From SCGC-AAA471-B05 sp032249055 (GTDB taxonomy: Archaea; Thermoproteota; Thermoprotei; Gearchaeales; Gearchaeaceae), in assembly GCA_032249055.1 (NCBI GenBank), contig JAVVGP010000010.1, forward strand, positions 1-16,823: DNA of 16,823 nt, read 5' to 3'. Under the pieces are notes generated by a model. It made no database searches and had not been told where the DNA came from. It worked only from the letters and a program-made list of their open reading frames with translations. This document shows, piece by piece, positions 7,780 to 14,248 of the stretch. The translations under genes were made by a program, and so were the position numbers. How positions within the stretch are numbered: position 1 is the first letter of the stretch; each line of letters opens with the position of its first letter.

Positions 7780-8442
7780 TTATCTTAGCCTTATGGGATA
7801 ACTCATCGTTTTCTTTAAATAGATAGATTTAATTCTTCCTTTTTCTTCTATTAATTTTTCTACTTCATTGATTACCGCTAAAGCATTTTCGCTTAACTTT
7901 TCTGTTGGCATATCCTCTGTTCCAATTCCGCAAGATATAACCGGTTGATTTTTTACTCTTAATCTTACACTTTGTTTTAACCTACTGATTATACTCTTAA
8001 CATCAACGTTAGGGGGTATAATTTCAGGTAGTTTACCTCTGGAACCTAAATATGGTCCTAACAATTTTCCAACAAGTGGCATTAAATCTGGCTGAACAAG
8101 AAAGAAATCATACTTTCTTGCTATTTTCTTTAATTCTCTTTTATTACCTTGAAGTTTCTCAATATCGACTTTCCTTAAAATTAAATCGGCTCCTGCTTCT
8201 TTAGCTTTCTCAGCTATTGTAAGCTCTCCTATTACACAGACCTTTTTTTCTTTATTTGATTTATTTGGAAGCATTACTACTTTGTTTATTTTCCCTCCCT
8301 CTTTTTTTACATCTAAGCCTTCTATATGAATTATCAGATCAAAAGTTTGAATAAAGTTTTTCTTATCTTCATTCTTCAATTTAGTTATTGCTTCGTTTAA
8401 ATCTTTCAATGATAAGCTCTTTTTTTCAGTAGCTAAAGGCAT
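7780..8442 (-). CDS. rpl1: Ribosomal protein L1
   Basis: This is the L1-stalk protein of the large subunit, contacting 23S rRNA and the E-site tRNA. The 220 residues are normal for archaeal L1. The two-domain pattern is visible, with the characteristic loop LLGPYLGSRGKLPEIIPPNV around residues 128-147 and the C-terminal segment returning to domain I. The ATG lies one base after the L11 stop and the gene ends one base before the L10 ATG, so the three are very probably on one mRNA. L1 represses its own operon in methanogens by binding a 23S-like site near the start of its gene; I did not find a convincing copy of that site here. Confidence 0.96.
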   Translation of the reverse strand: MPLATEKKSLSLKDLNEAITKLKNEDKKNFIQTFDLIIHIEGLDVKKEGGKINKVVMLPNKSNKEKKVCVIGELTIAEKAKEAGADLILRKVDIEKLQGNKRELKKIARKYDFFLVQPDLMPLVGKLLGPYLGSRGKLPEIIPPNVDVKSIISRLKQSVRLRVKNQPVISCGIGTEDMPTEKLSENALAVINEVEKLIEEKGRIKSIYLKKTMSYPIRLR

Positions 8443-8443
8443 T

Positions 8444-8935
8444 TTAATCTTCTTTTAATAAATCATCATATAAACCTTTATCTATTTCTTTCTGAACCTG
8501 TCTTGGATCTTTATTATCAACAGTTATGCCGAAACTTACACAAGTACCCAAAATTTCTTTTACTGCTGCCTTTAAAGACTTAGCAAGTAAATCTTTTCTC
8601 TTAATTTTAGCAATTTTAACAACTTGTTCAAATGTTAAGTTACCTGCTTTTTGTTTTAATGGTGAAGATGAACCTTTTTCTAATTTTGCTTCTTTTAAGA
8701 GTAATGCACCAACAGAAGGTGTTCCGACTTCTATATCTATAACTTCTTTTGTTTCTAAATTTACTTTAACAATAACAGGAACTCTCATTCCTGCAAAATC
8801 TTTTGTAAGTGAATTTATTTTATTAACCACGTCCATAACATTTATTCCCAAAGGATTTAATGAAGGTCCTATTGGAGGTCCTCCGGTAGCTTTTCCTCCT
8901 TCTATATCAAATTTAAAAGATTTAATTTGAGGCAT
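8444..8935 (-). CDS. rpl11: Ribosomal protein L11
   Basis: L11 forms the base of the stalk at the GTPase-associated centre with helices 43/44 of 23S rRNA. The proline-rich N-terminal domain is typical (GGKATGGPPIGPSLNPLGIN, residues 13-32), and the C-terminal RNA-binding domain ends with GTCVSFGITVDNKDPRQVQK. Length (163) is usual for archaea. It begins 14 bases after spt5 and ends one base before L1. No obvious Shine-Dalgarno site precedes the ATG, consistent with translation within a polycistronic unit. Confidence 0.96.
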   Translation of the reverse strand: MPQIKSFKFDIEGGKATGGPPIGPSLNPLGINVMDVVNKINSLTKDFAGMRVPVIVKVNLETKEVIDIEVGTPSVGALLLKEAKLEKGSSSPLKQKAGNLTFEQVVKIAKIKRKDLLAKSLKAAVKEILGTCVSFGITVDNKDPRQVQKEIDKGLYDDLLKED

Positions 8936-8949
8936 CGTTAAAAATTAAT

Positions 8950-9429
8950 TTATTTTTTTATTACTTTAACATAATCTGCTGATAATTGTATAGTTAGAGG
9001 AGTTATTGTATCTTTTAAAATAACTTTTACTTCATTTTTTGTTTTATCTACACCTACAATTTCTCCAATATTACCCTTGAATGGCCCCCATGTTATTTCA
9101 ACTTCATATCCAACTTCTAGTTCGGTAGGCTTAGCTTTAGGTAATATTAAATGTTCAATATCTTTGATATCTATCATGCCTCTTACATGACCTCTAACAT
9201 GTTTTAATCCATAGAATAAAGGAATAGGATCAGCAGGATTATCTGCTTCAACTAAAACATATGATTTGATTTCATCTAAAACTAATATAGATGCAACAGA
9301 AGTTTTTTCTTTTAAACTATTATATCTTTCACTAGCTATAAGAGCTACCTCTTTTTCATGAGCAGCAGAAACTTTAATAGCGTAAAATTTTTTCTTTAAT
9401 TGTTTACCACTTTCCTTTTCTCCTTCCAT
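8950..9429 (-). CDS. spt5: Transcription elongation factor Spt5 (NusG family)
   Basis: Archaeal Spt5 binds the RNA polymerase clamp and promotes processivity, usually with Spt4. The NGN domain spans about residues 12-98 (KKFYAIKVSAAHEKEVA … HVRGMIDIKDIEHLI) and the KOW domain about 103-159 (EVGYEVEITWGPFKGNIGEIVGVD). The 159 residues fit the family. The ATG at 9429 overlaps the end of secE by 26 bases in another frame. No better start lies between it and the NGN domain, so the overlap seems real and suggests translational coupling. Gene order secE-spt5-L11 is conserved in archaea and resembles bacterial secE-nusG-rplK. Confidence 0.96.
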   Translation of the reverse strand: MEGEKESGKQLKKKFYAIKVSAAHEKEVALIASERYNSLKEKTSVASILVLDEIKSYVLVEADNPADPIPLFYGLKHVRGHVRGMIDIKDIEHLILPKAKPTELEVGYEVEITWGPFKGNIGEIVGVDKTKNEVKVILKDTITPLTIQLSADYVKVIKK

Positions 9430-9694
9430 AATAAAATATTATTAACACAATCATTATAATAATTGTTATTATTAATACGATTATTTGTCCAGCTATAGCG
9501 CTTAATATAGGATTTTGTGGTAATGTTTCCAACGCTAATGAAATAATTTGTATAGTAAAAGCATAAATTCCTACGATAAAAAGACCAGCCAATACGATTT
9601 TAAAAAGTAACCAAAATTCATCTCTTGTAGGTTTTGAAGATAAAGCTAACAAATTTCTAATTGAATTAATCATTGATTTTATTCTATTTGACAT
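9404..9694 (-). CDS. secE: Preprotein translocase subunit SecE (Sec61 gamma) with an extra C-terminal membrane helix
   Basis: SecE clamps the SecY channel in the cytoplasmic membrane. Residues 10-58 match the family: an amphipathic helix, K-P-T-R-D-E-F-W (21-28), then a transmembrane helix (about 29-55). Archaeal SecE usually ends near there at about 60 residues. This protein continues with a second very hydrophobic segment (about 64-88) and a basic end, YYGRRKGKW. By the positive-inside rule the C-terminus would be cytoplasmic, making a helical hairpin. Its last 26 bases overlap spt5. The position immediately before spt5 supports the assignment. ATG at 9694 is used; a second ATG at 9673 (residue 8) is also possible. 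It begins 11 bases after argF. Confidence 0.82.
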   Translation of the reverse strand: MSNRIKSMINSIRNLLALSSKPTRDEFWLLFKIVLAGLFIVGIYAFTIQIISLALETLPQNPILSAIAGQIIVLIITIIIMIVLIIFYYGRRKGKW

Positions 9695-9705
9695 CGAATT
9701 TTTAT

Positions 9706-10659
9706 TTAAAATAAACTTATTAATATAGCTTTACTTACATGTAGTCTATTTTCAGCTTGTTCAAATACTAGAGATCTTTCTCCATAGACAACTTCTGGTG
9801 TTACTTCTTCTCCTAAATGCCAAGGACCACAATGCATAAAATAAGCATTTTTAGCAATTTCCATAACTCTCTGATTTATTTGATAAGGCTTTAATATAGA
9901 CAACCTTTCTTCTTTCTCTTTTTCCATACCCATCGAAACAAAAACATCGGTGTAAATAATATCTGCATTTTTAACTCCTTCTTCAATATTTTCTGTTACA
10001 TTAATTTTACAATTATTCTTCTTAGCGATTTCATAACTTTTATTTAAAATTTCATATAATGGCTGATATTTTTTAGGTGCCACAATGTTTATATTGATAC
10101 CCATGGTTGCGCAGCCAAGCAAAAGGCTGTTTGCGATATTATTTGCCCCATCTCCTATATAGGCTACTGTAATGTTATCTAATTTACCAAATTTTTCATA
10201 TATTGTATAGAAATCTGCTAAAATTTGACAAGGATGCTCCAGATCACTTAATGCATTAATAACAGGTTTACCAAAGTTATCAGCAAATTCCTTAAGTATT
10301 TCATGTTCATAAACTCGTAATATAGCTCCATCTAAATACTTACTTAATACTTTAGCTGTATCCTTTACAGTTTCTCCTCTTATAAGCTGTAGTTCATTCC
10401 ATCCAAAATAATAGGGAACGCCGCCAAGTTCTTGGATTGCTACTGTGAATGAAACTCTTGTTCTTGTTGATGGTTTTTGGAAAATTAAACCTATTTTCTT
10501 ATTTTTTAAATAATTTACTTCTTTTATTCCTAAATAATATAGTTCTTTAAGTAAATAGGATAAGTTAATAATTGTATTTATTTGATCTTTGTTTAAATCT
10601 AACATCGATAACAAACTTTTTCCTTTAAGTTCAGATACTTTCTCAAAAATGTATTTCAT
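9706..10659 (-). CDS. argF: Ornithine carbamoyltransferase
   Basis: This enzyme makes citrulline from ornithine and carbamoyl phosphate, in arginine biosynthesis or, in reverse, arginine catabolism. Carbamoyl-phosphate binding residues STRTR (64-68) and HPCQ (142-145) are present, as is the ornithine motif DVFVSMG (238-244). The usual HCLP motif is HCGP here (276-279), keeping the catalytic-site Cys277 but replacing Leu with Gly; the following GEEVTPEV is normal. Length (317) is typical. SMG supports ornithine rather than aspartate or acetylornithine as substrate. A TATA-like box 26 bases upstream implies a leaderless mRNA. secE begins only 11 bases after its stop, so argF may head the translocase/ribosomal operon, an unusual place for an arginine gene. 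Confidence 0.9.
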   Translation of the reverse strand: MKYIFEKVSELKGKSLLSMLDLNKDQINTIINLSYLLKELYYLGIKEVNYLKNKKIGLIFQKPSTRTRVSFTVAIQELGGVPYYFGWNELQLIRGETVKDTAKVLSKYLDGAILRVYEHEILKEFADNFGKPVINALSDLEHPCQILADFYTIYEKFGKLDNITVAYIGDGANNIANSLLLGCATMGININIVAPKKYQPLYEILNKSYEIAKKNNCKINVTENIEEGVKNADIIYTDVFVSMGMEKEKEERLSILKPYQINQRVMEIAKNAYFMHCGPWHLGEEVTPEVVYGERSLVFEQAENRLHVSKAILISLF

Positions 10660-10679
10660 GATAAATTAAAAGCTAATCT

Positions 10680-10692
10680 TATTTTAAATATT
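10680..10692 (-). promoter_or_regulatory. Likely argF (operon) promoter
   Basis: The minus strand reads TATTTAAAAT at 10690-10681, with its centre 26 bases before the argF ATG at 10659. This is the standard archaeal TATA spacing for a leaderless transcript. Since following genes are tightly packed, it may serve the whole block down to alaS. Confidence 0.5.
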
Positions 10693-10968
10693 TAACTAAA
10701 GCTAGGAAGAATTAAAAATTATTCCTTTTTAAATTACTAGAAACTAAGCTATGTTTGGAGCTATTTTCTCTTCTAATTGAATTAGTAATTTTAAAAAATA
10801 AGAAGAAAATATTCTTCGATGATTATTTTAATCAATCCAATAGACTGTAAAAAATGATGTACGAAAAAAATAATGAAGGAAAAGATATAGGGTATGTTTA
10901 AAAGTTAATCTTATTGGATGTAGAGGAGTGATACTATAACTTGAGATCAAAGAAAATTTGAAAAATTA
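10693..10968. other. Intergenic between divergent argF and secreted-protein operon
   Basis: About 275 AT-rich bases separate the two divergent promoters. I see only ORFs of under 20 codons (for example 14 codons from 10859). A sequence close to a Shine-Dalgarno site, GAGGAGTGAT at 10923-10932, is not followed by a usable reading frame. No tRNA, repeat array or box C/D pair is visible. Confidence 0.5.
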
Positions 10969-10984
10969 AAGCGATAAATTTATT
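10968..10984 (+). promoter_or_regulatory. Possible promoter of the pilin-like/secreted gene pair
   Basis: AAAGCGATAAATTTATT lies here; ATAAATTT is centred about 25 bases before the ATG at 11002, again fitting a leaderless start. The surrounding 40 bases are low-complexity A/T, so the exact box is uncertain. Confidence 0.4.
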
Positions 10985-11001
10985 AAATTTATAAATTTAT
11001 T

Positions 11002-11913
11002 ATGGCAAGGCAAAGTACAAATACCAAAGGAATAAGTCCAAAAATAATTGTAATAGCTGTTTTGTTAACAGCAACATTACTTGCAACGATAATATATTCC
11101 CAAGGATTTATTACTCAAAATAAAAATTCAAACGTGCAAACACAGGTTTCGATAAATGACGGAGACCTTAGAGAAGTTCTTTCCCGCTATTATGCCGATA
11201 AAATCTTTTATTACTTTAGCTATGATGAATATGTAAATGTCACTTTAACAATAAGTCCTACCATCACATTTACTACCAGCCCTACTCCTGAAGAAGTTGA
11301 GATTCTAAGGCAAAGGTATGTAAATCTCGATACTAGCAATCCTAGAGTAGCTAAATGGGTTGAAATGATTACCAAATATTTGGATCCTGAATATTTAATT
11401 AGTATAATCGAAAAGCAGGGAGGAAAGGTTATAAGATTAAGCGAAGTTCCTGATAGTTTAGATCAAATACAGTTTGCTAAAGTAACTTACTTTATATTTG
11501 GAGCAGAATGGGTTAAAAGTAATCTTAATAATATAAAGTTACACAACTTCCTGCGTCAGTTGTTTATGAAAAATAAAGTTGAATGGTGGGGTATAGTTAT
11601 AGGAAATTCTGCACAATGGAGATACCATCAGTTATTTTATGCAGCTAAACTGGGAATTTATGAAGATCCCTATATAAGATGGAAATTTAGGGATCGAGTA
11701 GAAGAAGGACTTTTTGATTATAAGTGGTTCGGCATTGTTTCTTTTTCGATTTATTGGGATATTATTGAGAGTCCACTACCCTTTGATGTATTTTCTGATT
11801 ACCTTATATATGAAAAGGATAATCCGATGCCCTACATAATAATGGCAGTTAAGGAGGCTATTAGAAAATTGGGAGGTTTTCATGAAGCAGTTGAAACTTT
11901 TTTAGAGAGGTGA
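11002..11913 (+). CDS. Membrane-anchored or pilin-like secreted protein of unknown function
   Basis: I do not recognise the 303-residue product. Its N-terminus, T-K-G-I-S-P-K followed by a hydrophobic helix (about 14-33), closely resembles archaeal class III signal peptides (K/R-G-V-S-P-x-I…), where a prepilin peptidase cleaves after Gly. If so, processing would fall after G10; otherwise the helix is a simple N-terminal anchor with the rest outside. The exterior part is cysteine-free and rich in aromatic residues. It has a Thr/Ser/Pro stretch (82-97, ISPTITFTTSPTP) and then a mainly helical region with many Trp/Tyr (for example EWWG 194-197, QWRYHQLFY 205-213). It is the first gene of a two-gene operon: four bases separate it from the next gene, whose ribosome-binding site overlaps this stop codon. 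Confidence 0.75.
   Translation: MARQSTNTKGISPKIIVIAVLLTATLLATIIYSQGFITQNKNSNVQTQVSINDGDLREVLSRYYADKIFYYFSYDEYVNVTLTISPTITFTTSPTPEEVEILRQRYVNLDTSNPRVAKWVEMITKYLDPEYLISIIEKQGGKVIRLSEVPDSLDQIQFAKVTYFIFGAEWVKSNLNNIKLHNFLRQLFMKNKVEWWGIVIGNSAQWRYHQLFYAAKLGIYEDPYIRWKFRDRVEEGLFDYKWFGIVSFSIYWDIIESPLPFDVFSDYLIYEKDNPMPYIIMAVKEAIRKLGGFHEAVETFLER
11905..11913 (+). promoter_or_regulatory. Shine-Dalgarno site overlapping the upstream stop codon
   Basis: GAGAGGTGA contains the TGA stop of the first gene (11911-11913) and a strong match to the anti-Shine-Dalgarno sequence, five to eight bases before the ATG at 11918. This implies translational coupling of the two genes. Confidence 0.6.
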
Positions 11914-11917
11914 AAAT

Positions 11918-12610
11918 ATGAAAGCTAAACTCCTACTATTTTGGATATTAGCTACGTTAATATTAATATCTTCAATTCCTAAACAAGAAGTATTAGCACA
12001 AACTCAATCTGGGCCTTATCTAAAATTTATAAAACGGCAATGTGATGAAAGTAATATTTATAGTGAAGGTAGGTTTAGGGTATGTGTTGTTATTTATAAA
12101 GTAGAAAATGATGGAAATCCCAACTATGATTGGTATGTAATGCAAGTAGATTTTCAAATTATACCTGGTCAATTTCTTTCTGGAAATGGTTGGAAGAATG
12201 CAGATGCAGAAATGCGACTTTCAGTTAATTCATGTGCGGGATCAGGTGGTTACTACTGCATTTTTGACTACAGTCCTACTACAACTATAGGCACATCAAC
12301 AGTAGGGGTGTCTATTACAGCAGGATTTTCAGGATTAGATCCAACTCTTACCGTAACTTTGAGTTGGTATTATTCAGTATCTGATGTTGTTATAAGGGAT
12401 AGATCAGATATACTTAATAATAGAGTAGATTGGTGGCATGATATAAACGAAAATGCAAATGTAGGGAGTTATGTATACTATATGAAGCCTGGATTTACTC
12501 TTATATTTCCAGAGGGATATAAATCCTCGCTTTCTTATACGTTTAGAGCCAGTTTTATTAACGGTTATACTATAAAATCATTCACATTACAGGGTACCAT
12601 TACTTATTGA
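11918..12610 (+). CDS. Sec-exported beta-rich protein of unknown function
   Basis: The 230-residue product starts with a clear signal peptide (M-K-A-K, hydrophobic core about 4-20) and a probable cleavage site after V-L-A27. There is no lipobox Cys and no C-terminal membrane anchor, so it should be released or held by a partner. The mature part is polar and predicted beta-rich, with alternating Thr/Ser/Val stretches (TTTIGTSTVGVSITAGF, 121-137; LTVTLSWYYSVSDVVI, 144-159) and a W-W-H-D segment (172-175). Four cysteines (42, 56, 106, 114) could form two disulphides, unusual beside the Cys-free upstream protein. The SWYYSVSDV…DRSD…DWWHDI pattern reminds me vaguely of uncharacterised secreted archaeal proteins, but I cannot name a family. 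It probably functions with its upstream partner at the cell surface. Confidence 0.75.
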   Translation: MKAKLLLFWILATLILISSIPKQEVLAQTQSGPYLKFIKRQCDESNIYSEGRFRVCVVIYKVENDGNPNYDWYVMQVDFQIIPGQFLSGNGWKNADAEMRLSVNSCAGSGGYYCIFDYSPTTTIGTSTVGVSITAGFSGLDPTLTVTLSWYYSVSDVVIRDRSDILNNRVDWWHDINENANVGSYVYYMKPGFTLIFPEGYKSSLSYTFRASFINGYTIKSFTLQGTITY

Positions 12611-12617
12611 TTTAACT

Positions 12618-12662
12618 TAATATAAATTTTTAGTTTATTTTTTTAAATTTTCTTAGTTTTAA
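12618..12662 (+). terminator. T-rich termination region after the secreted-protein operon
   Basis: Right after the stop at 12610 the plus strand has several T tracts (ATTTTTAG, TTTATTTTTTT, ATTTTC, GTTTT) within 45 bases and no hairpin of note. This is typical of archaeal oligo-T termination. Confidence 0.5.
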
Positions 12663-12945
12663 AGTTTGATAAATTAGAAGATTGATCCTTAAAAATCGAA
12701 ACTTTCAATATTTGTAAATTAGTAAAAGTAAAACTACCAGCTTAAATTGCTTTAAACGATTTCTTCTCTATTTCCTAATTTAATTAATGTATAAAGTAGA
12801 AAGTAATTATTGAGTTAGGTAGCAAATCAAATTTTTTACCATAAAAATAAGTATATCTCTATTATTACAAAAAACTGTTTGTTTGGAAAATAGTTATTTA
12901 AATTATTGTTGCAAGTAAAATCTATTAATAAATATCCTAAAAGTT
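12663..12945. other. Intergenic upstream of thrS, no gene seen
   Basis: About 280 AT-rich bases with stops in all frames. I find no RNA gene, repeat array or inverted repeat of convincing length. Together with the 340-base gap before 11002, it makes the secreted-protein pair stand apart from the compact core genes. Confidence 0.5.
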
Positions 12946-12960
12946 TATTTTTTATAATTG
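12943..12960 (+). promoter_or_regulatory. Likely thrS promoter
   Basis: GTTTATTTTTTATAATTG contains TTTATAAT centred near 12954, about 32 bases before the ATG at 12986. This would give a leader of only a few bases. No clear Shine-Dalgarno site precedes the ATG. Confidence 0.4.
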
Positions 12961-12985
12961 ATAAAAAAAGGTAAGATGAGAAAGA

Positions 12986-14185
12986 ATGGAAAAGAAAACC
13001 CATATTGAATTAGGACAAGAATTAGGAATATTTACTATAAGTGAGGAAGCTGGTTCAGGTTTGCCATTATTTAAAAATAGGGGTTTCATAATAAGAGAAG
13101 AATTAATTAGATTAATCAGGGAAAAAAACAGACAATATGGCTATCAAGAAGTATGGACTCCACATATTTTAAACGTTAGATTGTGGAAGCGTTCAGGACA
13201 TTTAAAAATGTATAAAGACAGAATGTTTTTAATTAAAACCAAAGATGAAAAATATGCTGTGAAGCCAATGAACTGTCCAGGTCATTGTTTAATATATAAA
13301 AGCGAGGTTAGAAGCTATAAAGATCTTCCTATAAGAATTTCTGAATTTGGCACAGTTTATAGGAATGAGCAATCTGGAGAGCTATTAGGTCTAGTAAGAG
13401 TTAGGGCTATAACTCAAGATGATGGTCATTTATTTGTAAGAGAAGATCAAATAGAAGAAGAAACAACGAATATATTAAAAATTGTTATGGAAGTTTTGAA
13501 TTTATTCGAATTAAAAGATTTTAAAGTTAAACTTTCAACAATGCCTGATGAACATATAGGAAGTGTTAAAGTATGGAATAAAGCAACGAGTGCGCTTAAG
13601 AAATGCTTAGATAAACTTAATATACAATATGAAATTAAAGAAAAAGAGGGTGCTTTTTATGGTCCAAAAATAGATGTGGATGCAAAAGATTCGCTGGGTA
13701 GATACTGGCAGCTTTCAACTATTCAATTGGATTTCAATATGCCAAGAAGATTTAAATTAGAATATATAGACAAAGATGGAAAGAAGAAAACTCCTATAAT
13801 GATCCATCGCGCAATATTAGGATCATTAGAAAGATTTATAGGAATATTGCTTGAACATTATCAAGGTAAATTGCCATTTTGGCTTGCACCTGAACAAATA
13901 AGAATATTGCCTATATCTGAAAAATATATTGAATATGCTAAAGAAGTTTATAGATATTTTGAAGAATTTAGAGTTACAATAGATGATAGCGATGCTACGT
14001 TGGAAAAGAAAATATTTAATGCAATAAAAATGAAGATTCCTTATATGATAATTGTTGGTCAAAGAGAAATGGAAAGTAAAAAAATCACTGTAAGAAATTT
14101 CCTTGGGGAGAACTTTAAAGATGTTGATATAAAGGAGTTTGTTAATACTTTAAGGGAAAAATACAAAAAAAGGTCTTATATTTAG
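12986..14185 (+). CDS. thrS: Threonyl-tRNA synthetase, catalytic form without editing domain
   Basis: This class II synthetase charges tRNA-Thr. At 399 residues it consists of the catalytic core and C-terminal anticodon-binding domain only. It begins directly at the core (THIELGQELGIF) and has neither the N-terminal TGS nor any editing domain of full-length ThrRS (about 620-640 residues). Zinc ligands that let the enzyme read the Thr hydroxyl are present: C97 in MNCPGH, H148 in QDDGHLF and H274 in HRAILGS. Motif 2 (YRNE, 125-128) and motif 3 (R283 in LERF) are intact, so charging should work. Many crenarchaea encode such a catalytic ThrRS together with a separate editing protein; no such partner is seen here. 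It stands alone between the secreted-protein operon and the thiolase operon. Confidence 0.95.
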   Translation: MEKKTHIELGQELGIFTISEEAGSGLPLFKNRGFIIREELIRLIREKNRQYGYQEVWTPHILNVRLWKRSGHLKMYKDRMFLIKTKDEKYAVKPMNCPGHCLIYKSEVRSYKDLPIRISEFGTVYRNEQSGELLGLVRVRAITQDDGHLFVREDQIEEETTNILKIVMEVLNLFELKDFKVKLSTMPDEHIGSVKVWNKATSALKKCLDKLNIQYEIKEKEGAFYGPKIDVDAKDSLGRYWQLSTIQLDFNMPRRFKLEYIDKDGKKKTPIMIHRAILGSLERFIGILLEHYQGKLPFWLAPEQIRILPISEKYIEYAKEVYRYFEEFRVTIDDSDATLEKKIFNAIKMKIPYMIIVGQREMESKKITVRNFLGENFKDVDIKEFVNTLREKYKKRSYI

Positions 14186-14216
14186 TTTTCTGAATTGCAG
14201 ATTTTCGTTTTATTGA

Positions 14217-14231
14217 ACATTTTTAAACTTT
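14217..14231 (+). promoter_or_regulatory. Likely promoter of the thiolase-like operon
   Basis: CATTTTTAAACTTTA contains TTTTAAAC (14221-14228), centred 25 bases before the ATG at 14249. The spacing supports a leaderless start at that ATG rather than the in-frame TTG at 14240. The T tracts in 14183-14226 may also end thrS transcription. Confidence 0.5.
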
Positions 14232-14248
14232 AAAGCTTATTGTTTTAT

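Noticed and set aside
7780..8442. L1 autoregulatory RNA site in the first 60 bases of the L1 gene, as in methanogens
   Set aside because: I could not build a convincing copy of the 23S-like L1 binding hairpin there.
8526..8930. Plus-strand open frame of about 134 codons opposite L11
   Set aside because: It is antisense to an unmistakable ribosomal protein and resembles no protein I know.
10660..11001. Box C/D small RNA from TGATG-like strings near 10815-10860
   Set aside because: No matching D box at suitable spacing; such strings are common in AT-rich DNA.
11002..12610. Toxin-antitoxin or bacteriocin-immunity interpretation of the two-gene cassette
   Set aside because: Both products carry export signals, sizes are atypical, and no recognised toxin domain is visible; kept only as an open possibility.
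13826..14062. Minus-strand frame inside thrS
   Set aside because: Antisense to the motif 3 and anticodon-binding region of ThrRS; its composition is that of reverse-complemented AT-rich coding DNA.
12986..14185. thrS as a truncated pseudogene
   Set aside because: All catalytic and zinc residues are present, the start sits at the natural domain boundary, and the editing-less form is known in crenarchaea.
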